14,221 bases of DNA from JAICLK01 sp035478715 (GTDB lineage Bacteria > Patescibacteriota > Saccharimonadia > Saccharimonadales > UBA4665): assembly GCA_035478715.1 (NCBI GenBank), contig DATIJK010000074.1, positions 1 to 14,221 on the forward strand. Direction: 5' to 3'. Shown here piece by piece: positions 1-7,260 of the stretch; within the stretch, counting starts at the first letter, position 1, and the number at the start of each line of letters is the position of its first letter. Below the pieces are notes generated by a model, which saw only the letters and a list, made by a program, of their open reading frames with translations, was not told the DNA's origin and ran no database searches. The position numbers and the translations under genes are program-made.

Positions 1-1314
1 GTAATTGACGACCTCGGCCGGCGTGTTACCGAATAGGGTTCCGGTAGTCCGGGTCATCCAGACTTGTTTGGCGATCAGTGATCCATTGACGGTTAGTTTG
101 TTGTTGCATTTGTTGTATAAAGTATCGTCTAGTGCCGGAGCAGCGAAACCCGTTGCACAAGTATATATAGTGCCATTATTGCCTGCGGCATCGGGCTCGG
201 CTACAAGTAATCCATCCAGCTCATTCACGCTGCGGTCAATATATATGTTACCTTTTACGACCAATTTAAAGAATGGTATTTCGCTGACTTTCGCATATGT
301 ATTACTGTAAGTTATGTCGCCAGTTATATACGCGTTGCCATCAATGAAAGTGGTAATGTTGGAACCATCTGGTACGGATAATCCATCAACTGGTACATTT
401 CCCGTCTGCACCGCTGCTGCCGGCGGGTTACACCAATAGTCAGGCGTACACGATATACTACCGAAATCTCCGCCGTAGGTGTCGTTGCCGCCGCCGGATG
501 TATCTACGTTATTCGTGTTTGAGAAGCTTAATCCTTTGGGCTTAAAGGCTGCAGTACTTTGGGCTGAGGCGAAATCCTGCAGGAAGTTCATGGCGAATGC
601 GGCGTATTGGGTGCCGGCACCGGCATAGGATGCGCCTTCTTTGTTCCAGCTGACGACACTGCCGTTTGGATCGGTGGCTATGTTGCAACTGCTTGGGCTG
701 GGGGATGGTGAAGGACTCGGTGATGGTGATGGCGAGGGTGAAGGAGACGGCGATGGTGACGGTGAAGGACTCGGGCTTGGACTAGGGCTTGGGCTGGGGG
801 GTGGGGGCGACGGTGCTGGCGGGGGTGGTGCTGGAGGTGGCGGTGAAGGTAGCAAGAGCAAACCAAAATCGTGTGTCCTATTCGGACCAAACGTCATAGT
901 CACCAACGATGGCCCGAACGATCCGAAGCCGGCTGGTATGCTCATTTGCACGGACCAAGTACCTGCGGGGACTCCACAAATGCTGTAAGCGCCAGAGGAC
1001 CCCGCGGAAGTAGCAAACAAGGCCGGACCATTTACCCTTACAGGTACTCCTGCTCTGCCATTGGGCCCGCTAGCCATATAGACGTGCCCCGTAACACAGT
1101 ATGTTGCAGCGTATGCTTTTTGCGTCGTAAGATATTTCAGCGGGTTAAGCCCAAACTGACCATGGGTTTGTTCGACCGTGTTTAAAAATGAAACGCCGAC
1201 AATCAATGTCAATGCAACAAAAAACAGTGCCGTATGTCGGCTGCTAATTTTAAACAATTTCTTTATTACTGATCGTTTTTTTACCGGATCGTTCATTACA
1301 TGCAATTTTTTCAT
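1..1314 (-). CDS. Secreted/surface protein with (Ser-Pro)17 linker and beta-solenoid-like C-terminal module; 3' end beyond window
   Basis: An open frame of 438 codons runs without a stop from ATG 1314-1312 to the left edge. An in-frame TAA at 1321-1323 just upstream limits the start. Residues 1-27 are basic, 28-46 form a hydrophobic signal/anchor, and about 66-150 look like a small beta-sandwich of the carboxypeptidase-regulatory/SdrB type (GRAGVPVRV..., then a GAYSICGVPAGTW stretch). Residues 156-173 are Pro-rich and 174-207 are 17 Ser-Pro dipeptides. Cys210 follows, then a module matching residues 315-536 of the 566-aa protein next door with no net gap (N217 aligns with N315), so about 30 residues should be missing. 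The module has VVSWNKEGASYAGAGTQ, a GGDFG turn and strand repeats (DGNAYITGDIT, LVVKGNIYID). It is the only secreted gene here without a TPR partner, and no clear Shine-Dalgarno precedes the ATG. Function unknown; extracellular location inferred. Confidence 0.85.
   Translation of the reverse strand, partial: MKKLHVMNDPVKKRSVIKKLFKISSRHTALFFVALTLIVGVSFLNTVEQTHGQFGLNPLKYLTTQKAYAATYCVTGHVYMASGPNGRAGVPVRVNGPALFATSAGSSGAYSICGVPAGTWSVQMSIPAGFGSFGPSLVTMTFGPNRTHDFGLLLLPSPPPPAPPPPAPSPPPPSPSPSPSPSPSPSPSPSPSPSPSPSPSPSPSPSPSSCNIATDPNGSVVSWNKEGASYAGAGTQYAAFAMNFLQDFASAQSTAAFKPKGLSFSNTNNVDTSGGGNDTYGGDFGSISCTPDYWCNPPAAAVQTGNVPVDGLSVPDGSNITTFIDGNAYITGDITYSNTYAKVSEIPFFKLVVKGNIYIDRSVNELDGLLVAEPDAAGNNGTIYTCATGFAAPALDDTLYNKCNNKLTVNGSLIAKQVWMTRTTGTLFGNTPAEVVNY
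569..666. repeat. 98-bp identical block, copy 1 (in partial gene 1-1314)
   Basis: These 98 bases are identical, base for base, to 2135-2232 inside the 566-aa gene. The block encodes the start of the shared C-terminal module (NGSVVSWNKEG... to FASA). Identity stops at the edge of the Pro-rich linker on one side and decays to scattered differences on the other. See the paired entry and the gene-conversion finding. Confidence 0.9.
694..795 (-). repeat. (Ser-Pro)17 coding repeat in the partial secreted protein
   Basis: Seventeen consecutive Ser-Pro dipeptides (residues 174-207) are encoded by six-base units with very mixed codons. All six Ser codons appear (AGC, AGT, TCA, TCC, TCG, TCT) and all four Pro codons. 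A further Pro/Ala-rich stretch (residues 156-173, about 796-849) precedes it. Mixed synonymous codons mean the peptide repeat is kept by selection rather than being a fresh slippage product. Such linkers typically act as extended stalks or wall-spanning spacers; that role is inferred here. Confidence 0.85.
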
Positions 1315-1354
1315 ATTAATTTATATCTATTGCAGCACCAGCCGACTACTCACC

Positions 1355-1384
1355 CTAAGTTTTGTCGCCCTTATTCTCGACCAT
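1355..1384 (-). pseudogene. Possible relic of a TPR-partner gene start, or a short leader peptide
   Basis: An ATG at 1384-1382 opens a nine-codon frame, MVENKGDKT, ending in TAG. The ATG sits exactly 10 nt after the -10 box, as does the ATG of the TPR gene at 7845, whose product begins MAGNKGDKAHG. Both promoters share the sequence ACAAGATGG across the ATG, followed by AATAAGGG(C/T)GACAAA. The simplest reading is that the orphan secreted gene once had a TPR partner and that only its first codons remain. A conserved leader peptide or untranslated element is the alternative. Confidence 0.4.
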
Positions 1385-1394
1385 CTTGTAGTAC

Positions 1395-1423
1395 AGTATA
1401 CCAAAAGCGAAAGCGGTTTGTAA
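1395..1423 (-). promoter_or_regulatory. Promoter P1 of the orphan secreted gene (shared cassette promoter)
   Basis: Minus-strand sigma70-like promoter: -35 TTACAA (1418-1423), 17-nt spacer, extended -10 TGGTATACT (TATACT at 1395-1400). The spacer carries ACCGCTT and GCTTTTG, which recur in promoters P2, P3 and P4. Predicted start of transcription is near 1388, giving a 5' UTR of about 74 nt before ATG 1314. Confidence 0.7.
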
Positions 1424-1473
1424 CTAAAATCGTATTTATCGTATATTCTAAACGTTTTCGATTTTTCATTACT

Positions 1474-3174
1474 TTACAATACTGGAGGCAACTCGGTTAT
1501 CGCGTCATAACCAGTGGCTGAATTTTCTGGGCAGGCCGGGAATTGGGTTAACCAGGTTTCTGGTGTGTAATTGACGGCCTCAGCTGGCGTATTGCCATAC
1601 AGTGTCCCATTTGTCCGAGTCATCCAGACTTGTTTGCCTATCATAGAACCGTTGATGGTTAGTTTGTTATTACATTTGTTATACAGCGTATTATCAAGTC
1701 CAGGCGCTACAAAGCCAGTAGCACAAGTATAGATATTGCCGTCATTTCCTGATGTATCTGGTTCAGCAACTAACAATCCTTCGATTTTGCTGACACTACT
1801 ATCAATGAAAATGTTACCCTTAACAATCAGTTTGAATGAGGGGATTTCTTTAGCATTTGCGTATGAGTCACTGTATGTAATATCGCCAGTGATATAGGCA
1901 TTGCCATCAACATACATATTTTTACTCGTACCATTGAGAATTGACGTATTCGTAATAGTTATATTTCCTGTTTTAATATCTGCCGGTGGCGGATCACACC
2001 AATAGTTGGGAGTACAGCCCAAACTGCCGAAATCTCCGCCGTAGGTATCGTTGCCACCGCCGGATGTATCTACGTTATTTGTGTTTGAGAAGCTCAGACC
2101 TTTTGGTTTAAAGCTAGCCGTACTTTGGGCTGATGCGAAATCCTGCAGGAAGTTCATGGCGAATGCGGCGTATTGGGTGCCGGCACCGGCATAGGATGCG
2201 CCTTCTTTGTTCCAGCTGACGACACTGCCGTTCTTGTCAGATGGTAGACATACAGTCGGTCCGGGCGGCGGTGATGGTGCTGGCGGTGGCGTTGGCGGCG
2301 CTGGAGGCGGGCCGGGCGGTGCTGGCGGTGGCGGAGGTGGTGGTGGCGCCTGGATACCGATGATACTGCCTAATACGTTTGCGCATATCCTATCCAGGAC
2401 AAATTGGGTGCCATCAGGATTTTGGAAGATAATTACTGGATGCGTCGAAGCTACTTCTTTTTCTTTCCAAGCTATGTCTTGCGTATCGTATTGCAGCGGC
2501 ATTGGCGGATAGATTCCAGATAGATAATCCCAGCAATGAAGATCATCAGTGTAATTGCATATATGTGCCGTGTCAGGATATCCAACAGGTATAAACATGC
2601 TGGTATTCCAGTTTATCCAGCCATTCCAGCCTGCGCCGACATTGGGCTGGCTGGCGTAATAATTAACGCGTGATTCCCAATCTGCAAGATGAGTTGGATT
2701 CTGCGCATAGGCCACGGACGCTTTCCAAGTGCATGTCGTACTAGCTCCGGACGTATACCACGAGCAGACTGAGGGCCCTGAAACCCCCAGCATAAGAATA
2801 ATAATATCTGCAGCACCGAGGCTATCGTAGTCATAACTCGACGGGCTGCCGCGAGCCAGCAAACCTTCATTGTACGAAATAAAGGATGCGGCATCGTGCA
2901 CATCAGAGTATTCATATGCATTGAGGTTAGCCGGGTCTGTTACATTTACGATGACGTTATCTTCCCATAAATCGTCATTTGCATAGTTGTACAGATCGGC
3001 ATTCGTATCGAATCCAAAACAACCATTCCGGCCGCCGCCAGCTGTGCTGCATATCTGCGTTTGATGCACTGATGCGGCATGTGTTTTCCCGGTTGACATC
3101 GTGATGCCTGCCAGTACAACTACTGCAAATACTGAGAAAATCACTAATAGTTTTCGAACAGTTGAATAGCACAT
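1474..3174 (-). CDS. Secreted protein, 566 aa: cassette N-domain, Pro-rich linker, beta-solenoid-like C-module
   Basis: Residues 1-34 are a signal peptide (hydrophobic 9-25, likely cleavage after THAA). Residues 35-272 are a variant of the N-domain found in the other four cassettes: AASF helix near 95, GAADIIILML (120-129), WINWN (186-190), then HPVIIFQNPDGT (245-256) and DRICAN (261-266). Residues 277-306 are nearly all Pro, Ala and Gly. Residues 310-566 form a different C-module from the four GGDVSAGGG proteins, with WNKEGASYAGAGTQ, GGDFG, and strand repeats such as DGNAYITGDITYS, LIVKGNIFIDSS and KLTINGSMIGKQVWMTRT that suggest a beta-solenoid. The start overlaps the stop of the upstream TPR gene (TAATG). 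Not recognised as any characterised family; an extracellular structural or adhesive role is inferred. Confidence 0.85.
   Translation of the reverse strand: MCYSTVRKLLVIFSVFAVVVLAGITMSTGKTHAASVHQTQICSTAGGGRNGCFGFDTNADLYNYANDDLWEDNVIVNVTDPANLNAYEYSDVHDAASFISYNEGLLARGSPSSYDYDSLGAADIIILMLGVSGPSVCSWYTSGASTTCTWKASVAYAQNPTHLADWESRVNYYASQPNVGAGWNGWINWNTSMFIPVGYPDTAHICNYTDDLHCWDYLSGIYPPMPLQYDTQDIAWKEKEVASTHPVIIFQNPDGTQFVLDRICANVLGSIIGIQAPPPPPPPPAPPGPPPAPPTPPPAPSPPPGPTVCLPSDKNGSVVSWNKEGASYAGAGTQYAAFAMNFLQDFASAQSTASFKPKGLSFSNTNNVDTSGGGNDTYGGDFGSLGCTPNYWCDPPPADIKTGNITITNTSILNGTSKNMYVDGNAYITGDITYSDSYANAKEIPSFKLIVKGNIFIDSSVSKIEGLLVAEPDTSGNDGNIYTCATGFVAPGLDNTLYNKCNNKLTINGSMIGKQVWMTRTNGTLYGNTPAEAVNYTPETWLTQFPACPENSATGYDAITELPPVL
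2135..2232. repeat. 98-bp identical block, copy 2 (in 566-aa gene)
   Basis: This is the second copy of the block at 569-666. The next roughly 115 bases toward the 3' end of the gene are also very similar, but with substitutions, mostly at third codon positions. Perfect identity including silent sites points to recent duplication or gene conversion. Confidence 0.9.
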
Positions 3175-3190
3175 TACAAGCTAATTTCCT
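3172..3190 (-). promoter_or_regulatory. Coupled stop/start junction and internal RBS of the 566-aa gene
   Basis: The TPR gene stop TAA and the next ATG share one base (TAATG). A CAGGAA Shine-Dalgarno-like sequence lies about 12 nt upstream, inside the codons for the final QEISL of the TPR protein, so translation of the two genes is probably coupled. Confidence 0.6.
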
Positions 3191-3776
3191 GTTTGTGTTG
3201 TATTGCATAAATGTCATGATCATACATTGATGCGCTCGGATCCAGTATATCATGAGGCGGCTTATTAGCTAATACTTTCAACTGTTGAAGCAATGGTATG
3301 AGTTGCTCGCGTTCTCCAGCGGCATAGCCAGTGGAAACTTCTCCTTGCAACGCAGCCCGCTGTATCGATTTGTCATACTTTACCGCGGCTTCATAAGAAG
3401 ACTTTGCTTTTGCGTAGTTTTTGAGATTAAAATAAGCAGCGCCGGTTTGCATGTAATAATCCGCGAGCTTCTTATTGTCTATTTGATATTTGCCTGAGAG
3501 CTTGCCATTGATGAGTGTGGATGCGTCGTTCACTGTCAATTGAAAATTACCGCTGTTTTGGTCGGCCGTCAATTTTTTCTGCAGGTTTACCATCTGAATT
3601 TTGTTCGCAGCAGCCACATTTTGAGCATGAATTTTTGATTCATGTCGTAAATATGCTGTTATGCCGCCGGCAATTACGAGCGCGATACACGCAACAGCGA
3701 TAATGATTTTCCACCGCTTGCGCGGCCGCACAATATCAACCTGTACATTTTCATTAGCAATATTGTTTATTTGCAT
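3174..3776 (-). CDS. Membrane-anchored TPR-like protein, 200 aa (sub-type B), partner of the 566-aa protein
   Basis: Residues 1-22 are polar with a basic cluster (RPRKRWK), 23-43 are one membrane helix, and the rest is soluble and helical. By the positive-inside rule the N-terminus is cytoplasmic and the helical part faces outward. Residues about 104-137 (LADYYMQTGAAYFNLKNYAKAKSSYEAAVKYD) read as one TPR hairpin. GEREQLIPLL at 154-163 is shared with the TPR proteins at 7243 and 9260, as is the C-terminal [QT]E[IL]S[LF] end. The start lies only 20 bp after the stop of the 448-aa gene, so it is probably transcribed with the 5733-3797 pair; there is no room for a separate promoter of the cassette type. 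Likely a scaffold or partner of the exported protein encoded next; no enzymatic motif seen. Confidence 0.8.
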   Translation of the reverse strand: MQINNIANENVQVDIVRPRKRWKIIIAVACIALVIAGGITAYLRHESKIHAQNVAAANKIQMVNLQKKLTADQNSGNFQLTVNDASTLINGKLSGKYQIDNKKLADYYMQTGAAYFNLKNYAKAKSSYEAAVKYDKSIQRAALQGEVSTGYAAGEREQLIPLLQQLKVLANKPPHDILDPSASMYDHDIYAIQHKQEISL

Positions 3777-3796
3777 ATTCGCAAAGTCTTAACATT

Positions 3797-5143
3797 TTAA
3801 TTTACGCTCATTCCCCCGCCGGCCGAGACATCGCCGCCGTTGACTTGGAAGTAAGGCATATTGGCTACATTGAAAGAATTAGTGCACGTTGGGCTGACGA
3901 GTGTGTTACCCGATGAGTTATACAGATTGTGAGTGACCGTGTAGTTCCCGGCACCGACAGGGCCAAGCGTCGGCGTAGTTGCAGTCAGGCGATTGCCTGA
4001 AATGGACGGGGTAAATTTAGTCAATGGATACGAGAAGCCAGGCCCGCTGACACTGATACCGATCTTATCACCGGCAGCCAGAGCAGCCGCAGCGTCAGAT
4101 GTTCCCGTTGCACCAAGATAACTGATACTGGCAGAGATGCTAAACGTCTTAGATGGGTCTAAGTATGGCACACTGAGGGACATTATGTCGCAGGTCGGCG
4201 GCAGCGGTGAGTTCACCGGCGGAAGGACAGCGAACGCGTCACTATTCCCACAGCGTCGGTTAATAATATATGTTTTACCACCTGGCATATGGAATATAAT
4301 CACATGATTCACCTGGGGATTTGCAATGCGTACAAGAACGTCGTGGTTGTAATCGGAGGCAGACGAATTGAGATGGTTCACCGTTGCTACCGATGGCGGT
4401 GTGAGGGCGTTCCATTCAATAGCCCCTGGTGCGGATGCATCGAGCTGCAAGACCCTTTGTTTCCAATTGTCGAATACATTACGCGCATCTAAAATTCCAG
4501 CTTGTGCATTATCAATAGGAACGCTACCGCCGGAGCCTCTCTGGTTGTTAAACACATTCGGACCGACATTATACGTCGTATATGGCGGACCATACATTGT
4601 CAGGACGATAAACGCAGCGCCAAGTATCCTCGCCATGTAATACTGGCATCTGACGTCATAAGTCTTATATGATTTCGACGGAGGCTGAAAATTGTTTATT
4701 GAACAAAGAAATTGATTGTAAAACAGATAATCGTGAATAAAATTCACAAAATTTTGGGCAGAATTTGGATTACCCTTTTCGATGGTATCAGGAAACGCCC
4801 ACGAGTTCAGGCCATCACTGCCCAGGGAGTCGGTATAATTCCACAAACCGCATTGATTACTACCTGTAATATCGGCGTCGGTGTCTTGAGCCTTTGGACA
4901 TACCTTGCCTGCATTTGGAGTTCCCGCATCCGCCCAAATGCCGTTTCCACCATAACCCCCATTGTTAATATCCGCCTGGAAGTCAAAACCCGCAAAATAC
5001 GTCTGGTACAGGCATCGCCCATCAAAATCGTTTGGAGCATACGTCGTACAGTCGATAGCAGCAAGCGCATCTTGTGTGACTAATATAAATGGAGACACAC
5101 CAAACAGGAATGCTACCAGTAAAATCAGGATTCGACGCTTCAT
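3797..5143 (-). CDS. Secreted cassette protein, 448 aa (sub-type A), GGDVSAGGG C-terminus
   Basis: Signal peptide at residues 1-28 (KRR, hydrophobic core, DALA-A). The N-domain (29-300) holds NSAQNFVNFIHDYL (127-140), a hydrophobic segment ARILGAAFIVLTMYG (171-185) and IEWN (242-245), and ends in HVIIFHMPGG (280-289) with NRRCGN (295-300). A short Pro linker (308-317) leads to a beta-sandwich-like domain (about 319-428: IGISVSGPGFSYPLTKF, LGPVGAGNYTVTHNLYNSSG). The last 20 residues are PYFQVNGGDVSAGGG flanked by M and MSVN. Paired cysteines suit an oxidising extracellular setting. Closest relative here is the 416-aa protein at 9983-11233. The ATG overlaps the upstream stop by 4 bases and has a GGAGG 7 nt away, fixing the start. 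No catalytic motif recognised. Confidence 0.85.
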   Translation of the reverse strand: MKRRILILLVAFLFGVSPFILVTQDALAAIDCTTYAPNDFDGRCLYQTYFAGFDFQADINNGGYGGNGIWADAGTPNAGKVCPKAQDTDADITGSNQCGLWNYTDSLGSDGLNSWAFPDTIEKGNPNSAQNFVNFIHDYLFYNQFLCSINNFQPPSKSYKTYDVRCQYYMARILGAAFIVLTMYGPPYTTYNVGPNVFNNQRGSGGSVPIDNAQAGILDARNVFDNWKQRVLQLDASAPGAIEWNALTPPSVATVNHLNSSASDYNHDVLVRIANPQVNHVIIFHMPGGKTYIINRRCGNSDAFAVLPPVNSPLPPTCDIMSLSVPYLDPSKTFSISASISYLGATGTSDAAAALAAGDKIGISVSGPGFSYPLTKFTPSISGNRLTATTPTLGPVGAGNYTVTHNLYNSSGNTLVSPTCTNSFNVANMPYFQVNGGDVSAGGGMSVN

Positions 5144-5155
5144 TGAGTTTCCTCC
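5140..5155 (-). promoter_or_regulatory. ATGA coupled junction and RBS of the 448-aa gene
   Basis: The upstream TGA overlaps the ATG by 4 bases (ATGA). GGAGG at 5151-5155 is 7 nt from the ATG and is encoded by the Leu-Glu-Glu codons ending the TPR protein. Confidence 0.75.
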
Positions 5156-5733
5156 AGGTGTTTGATAGTTGCTTTAAGATCAGCGATATCGCTGTAAGCT
5201 TTCGGATTCTTCTCTGCAATCTGCAATGCTTTTTTGGTGTAAACAAGCATCTTCGGCTGATCGCCCGTGGCGCCTGCCACTAACGCTATGTTCTCAGCAT
5301 CAAACTCCGAGAGATTTCCATCATTAATCGCGATCGCTTTATTGTAATACTGTAATGCAGATTTATAATCTTTCCGTATTTGGGCAAGTAACCCCAAAGT
5401 TACGAGCGGCTTATATTGGTATTGTTTGGGCGGATTTGTCGCCAAATAATTTTTAAATACCTTTGCCTCGCCGGCATAATCTCCAGTGCGGTCTAATTGG
5501 GACGCCTGATTGACCGCAACTAATGCGGCTTGTTTTTGATCGTCAGCTTTGCTTCGGGCGACATTTTTTGAATCGTTATGCCACCACAACAAAGTACCCG
5601 TCAATATGAGGATCAAAAGAATTCCAACTATGAAAATTACCGGTCTGTTATCAATTCTGAGCCATCTGCGTTTTGACTCAACCACCGTGATCGCATCTTC
5701 TGCATCGCCGTGACCGGCCGTCTTGCTATTCAC
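5140..5733 (-). CDS. Membrane-anchored TPR protein, 197 aa (sub-type A), GTG start
   Basis: Residues 1-30 are hydrophilic with KRRWLR, 31-51 form one membrane helix, and the remainder should lie outside the membrane. TPR-like hairpins are visible at about 106-139 (YKPLVTLGLLAQIRKDYKSALQYYNKAI) and 142-176, with a degenerate one at 73-105. The motif PPKQYQY (101-107) is at the same position in the 196-aa paralogue at 11230-11820. The start is GTG (5733-5731): upstream the frame closes at once, and the resulting MNSK matches MNSQ of that paralogue. No good Shine-Dalgarno is visible. It heads what is probably a four-gene operon (5733 to 1474). A partner or assembly role for the following secreted protein is inferred from conserved pairing. 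Confidence 0.8.
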   Translation of the reverse strand: MNSKTAGHGDAEDAITVVESKRRWLRIDNRPVIFIVGILLILILTGTLLWWHNDSKNVARSKADDQKQAALVAVNQASQLDRTGDYAGEAKVFKNYLATNPPKQYQYKPLVTLGLLAQIRKDYKSALQYYNKAIAINDGNLSEFDAENIALVAGATGDQPKMLVYTKKALQIAEKNPKAYSDIADLKATIKHLEETQ

Positions 5734-6028
5734 GTCAACCCAGTTTCATGTTATTTACATCCCTGTCCATTTTCGTAGCGAGTAAGCCTTCAAAATACTG
5801 GCGGCTTTTTTGAACGTTTATTCTACTCAACGCACTGTTACCTGTCTTCATATAATAGTAATGTTATTTTTTAGCATTAGCAATTAAGAAAATTAAATGA
5901 TGGTACTGCCTTAAATTCACACTTTTTTCGGACTTCCGGTGATAAATCTGTGCTTTGCCGCATATCAGTGCACCTTATTCTGCTAGTGTTTTATTGTATT
6001 GCAAAGATTATTTACAAAATTCCGATGC
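5734..6028. other. 295-bp intergenic region; weak promoter candidate only
   Basis: No convincing gene is present. A minus-strand candidate promoter, TTGCTA (5878-5883), 17-nt spacer, TACTAT (5855-5860), could serve the operon starting at 5733, with a UTR of about 115 nt. The conserved cassette promoter found upstream of the other three promoter-led pairs and the orphan is not recognisable here. No clear terminator hairpin follows the 404-aa gene. Confidence 0.35.
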
Positions 6029-7243
6029 TCAATTTACGCTCATCCCGCCGCCGGCCGAAACATCGCCGCCGTTGACTACGAAATACGGCATATCGGCTAT
6101 AACAAATGTAGCGCTGCAATTTATATCCGCCGAAGGTAAGTCGGATCCGGTAACACCCCAGTTTACCGTGTAGGTCCCTGTGTTATTCGACGGGCCGAGA
6201 TTCGGACTTACAGCATAGATATCCGAACCGTCCTGATTTATCGCAATATTATTATTTGTGTAACTTATGCCCGGGCCTGTTACCGATAATTTCAGCTGGT
6301 CTGCCGACGCTATTACCTGATTCGCCTCGGTAGTATTTTTGTATGAGACAATGGCTTGCTGGATATTAAATGCGATTTTGGGATCCGGCCGGCCCGGATT
6401 TACAATCATCGATCCGCATGTAGGGTGTACGGTTGGAGTCGGTGGCGGTGGCACCAGCGGAGCCATCTGGCCGATCAAGTTCGCGCACTCCCGTCTGATT
6501 TCAAATTTAGATCCATTTGGGTTGTTAAAGATTATCAAATGGCTCGGTTCGGCATCGGGGTCATTGAAAAACTCAAAATCCCGGCCATCGTAGAAAGATT
6601 GGCTGACAGTATCTTGATTACATTTAGGGTTGCCTGCTGCATCGTACATGGGCGTATAGGATGTATTGCAAGAGTGCATGCTATTAACCGTGCCAACAGG
6701 AATTGTTGTTGCAACGTTCCACTGTATCCATCCTTGCGCCTGGTAGTATTCAATCAGGTCTTTCCATTCCTGGAAATGCGCGATGGCGTAGTTAATGCCG
6801 TTCGTCACGTTCCCAAAACTGGATCCCTGCTTGTTGAGCATAGTGTCAACTAGGAATGCAGCTCCGGAGTGGTTGTAGTTGTAGCCGGCGCTGAGATACC
6901 ACGTCATCCATTTTTCAAAATCGGCTGCATTCTTCACTCCGCACGGCAGTTGCGACGCAGTACAGGTGGGAGCGTTGAACGGTATCGCGTTATTCTTTTG
7001 AGTCCCGTTCGGGCATCCGATCGATGAATCCTCACAGTTGACGACGTTCCAACCCCATGTACCGTTCGGCCGTTCAAAATTCGTATTAGAGTAGTAGCCA
7101 TGGCAATTAGTCCGCCCAAACCGGGTAATGGTTGGCGAGTTGCAAACAGCGGCTTCAACGACACTTTCTGCCAGCGGTAACAATGCAAAAGTAGAAGCGA
7201 TTAAAAGTGTACCAAAAATTGCTGTTATTCGATTGCGCTTCAT
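6029..7243 (-). CDS. Secreted cassette protein, 404 aa (sub-type B), GGDVSAGGG C-terminus
   Basis: Signal peptide at residues 1-31 (KRNR, hydrophobic 8-24, likely cleavage near VEAA). The N-domain has many cysteines, PCGVKNAADFEKWMTWYLSA (100-119), NHSGAAFLVDTML (124-136), HFQEW (156-160) and GWIQWNV (171-177), ending in HLIIFNNPNG (235-244) and RRECAN (250-255). A PPPPTP linker (265-270) leads to a beta-sandwich-like domain (276-384) and the terminal PYFVVNGGDVSAGGG motif (386-400) with MSVN at the end. It is most similar, along its whole length, to the 409-aa protein at 8031-9260. The start overlaps the upstream stop (TAATG), with AAGGAG 11 nt away. No known enzyme or adhesin family recognised. 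Confidence 0.85.
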   Translation of the reverse strand: MKRNRITAIFGTLLIASTFALLPLAESVVEAAVCNSPTITRFGRTNCHGYYSNTNFERPNGTWGWNVVNCEDSSIGCPNGTQKNNAIPFNAPTCTASQLPCGVKNAADFEKWMTWYLSAGYNYNHSGAAFLVDTMLNKQGSSFGNVTNGINYAIAHFQEWKDLIEYYQAQGWIQWNVATTIPVGTVNSMHSCNTSYTPMYDAAGNPKCNQDTVSQSFYDGRDFEFFNDPDAEPSHLIIFNNPNGSKFEIRRECANLIGQMAPLVPPPPTPTVHPTCGSMIVNPGRPDPKIAFNIQQAIVSYKNTTEANQVIASADQLKLSVTGPGISYTNNNIAINQDGSDIYAVSPNLGPSNNTGTYTVNWGVTGSDLPSADINCSATFVIADMPYFVVNGGDVSAGGGMSVN

Positions 7244-7260
7244 TAGAACGAAATCTCCTT
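7241..7260 (-). promoter_or_regulatory. TAATG coupled junction and strong RBS of the 404-aa gene
   Basis: Stop TAA and start ATG share one base. AAGGAG at 7255-7260 lies 11 nt upstream and is encoded by the Lys-Glu codons of the C-terminal KEISF of the TPR protein. Confidence 0.75.

Noticed and set aside
694..849. Degenerate six-base repeats as a CRISPR or non-coding tandem array
   Set aside because: The period is 6 bases with no spacers, in frame with an open reading frame and encoding Ser-Pro with mixed codons.
641..988. Plus-strand open frame coding a Gly/Asp-rich repeat protein
   Set aside because: It is the reverse of the Ser-Pro/Pro-rich linker of the minus-strand secreted gene. The minus frame continues for 438 codons and has a homologue next door.
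1427..1465. AAAATCG / CGATTTT inverted repeat after the 566-aa gene as a terminator
   Set aside because: The 7-bp AT-rich stem with a 25-nt loop and no U-run is too weak to call.
2207..2512. Plus-strand Gly-rich open frame
   Set aside because: Antisense shadow of the Pro-rich linker in the 566-aa gene; no homology or start signals.
5735..5851. 38-codon minus-strand frame ending one base before the GTG start of the 197-aa TPR gene, a possible leader peptide
   Set aside because: A frame of this length is expected by chance. It has no Shine-Dalgarno, its ATG abuts the candidate -10 box, and the paralogous gene at 11820 has no counterpart.
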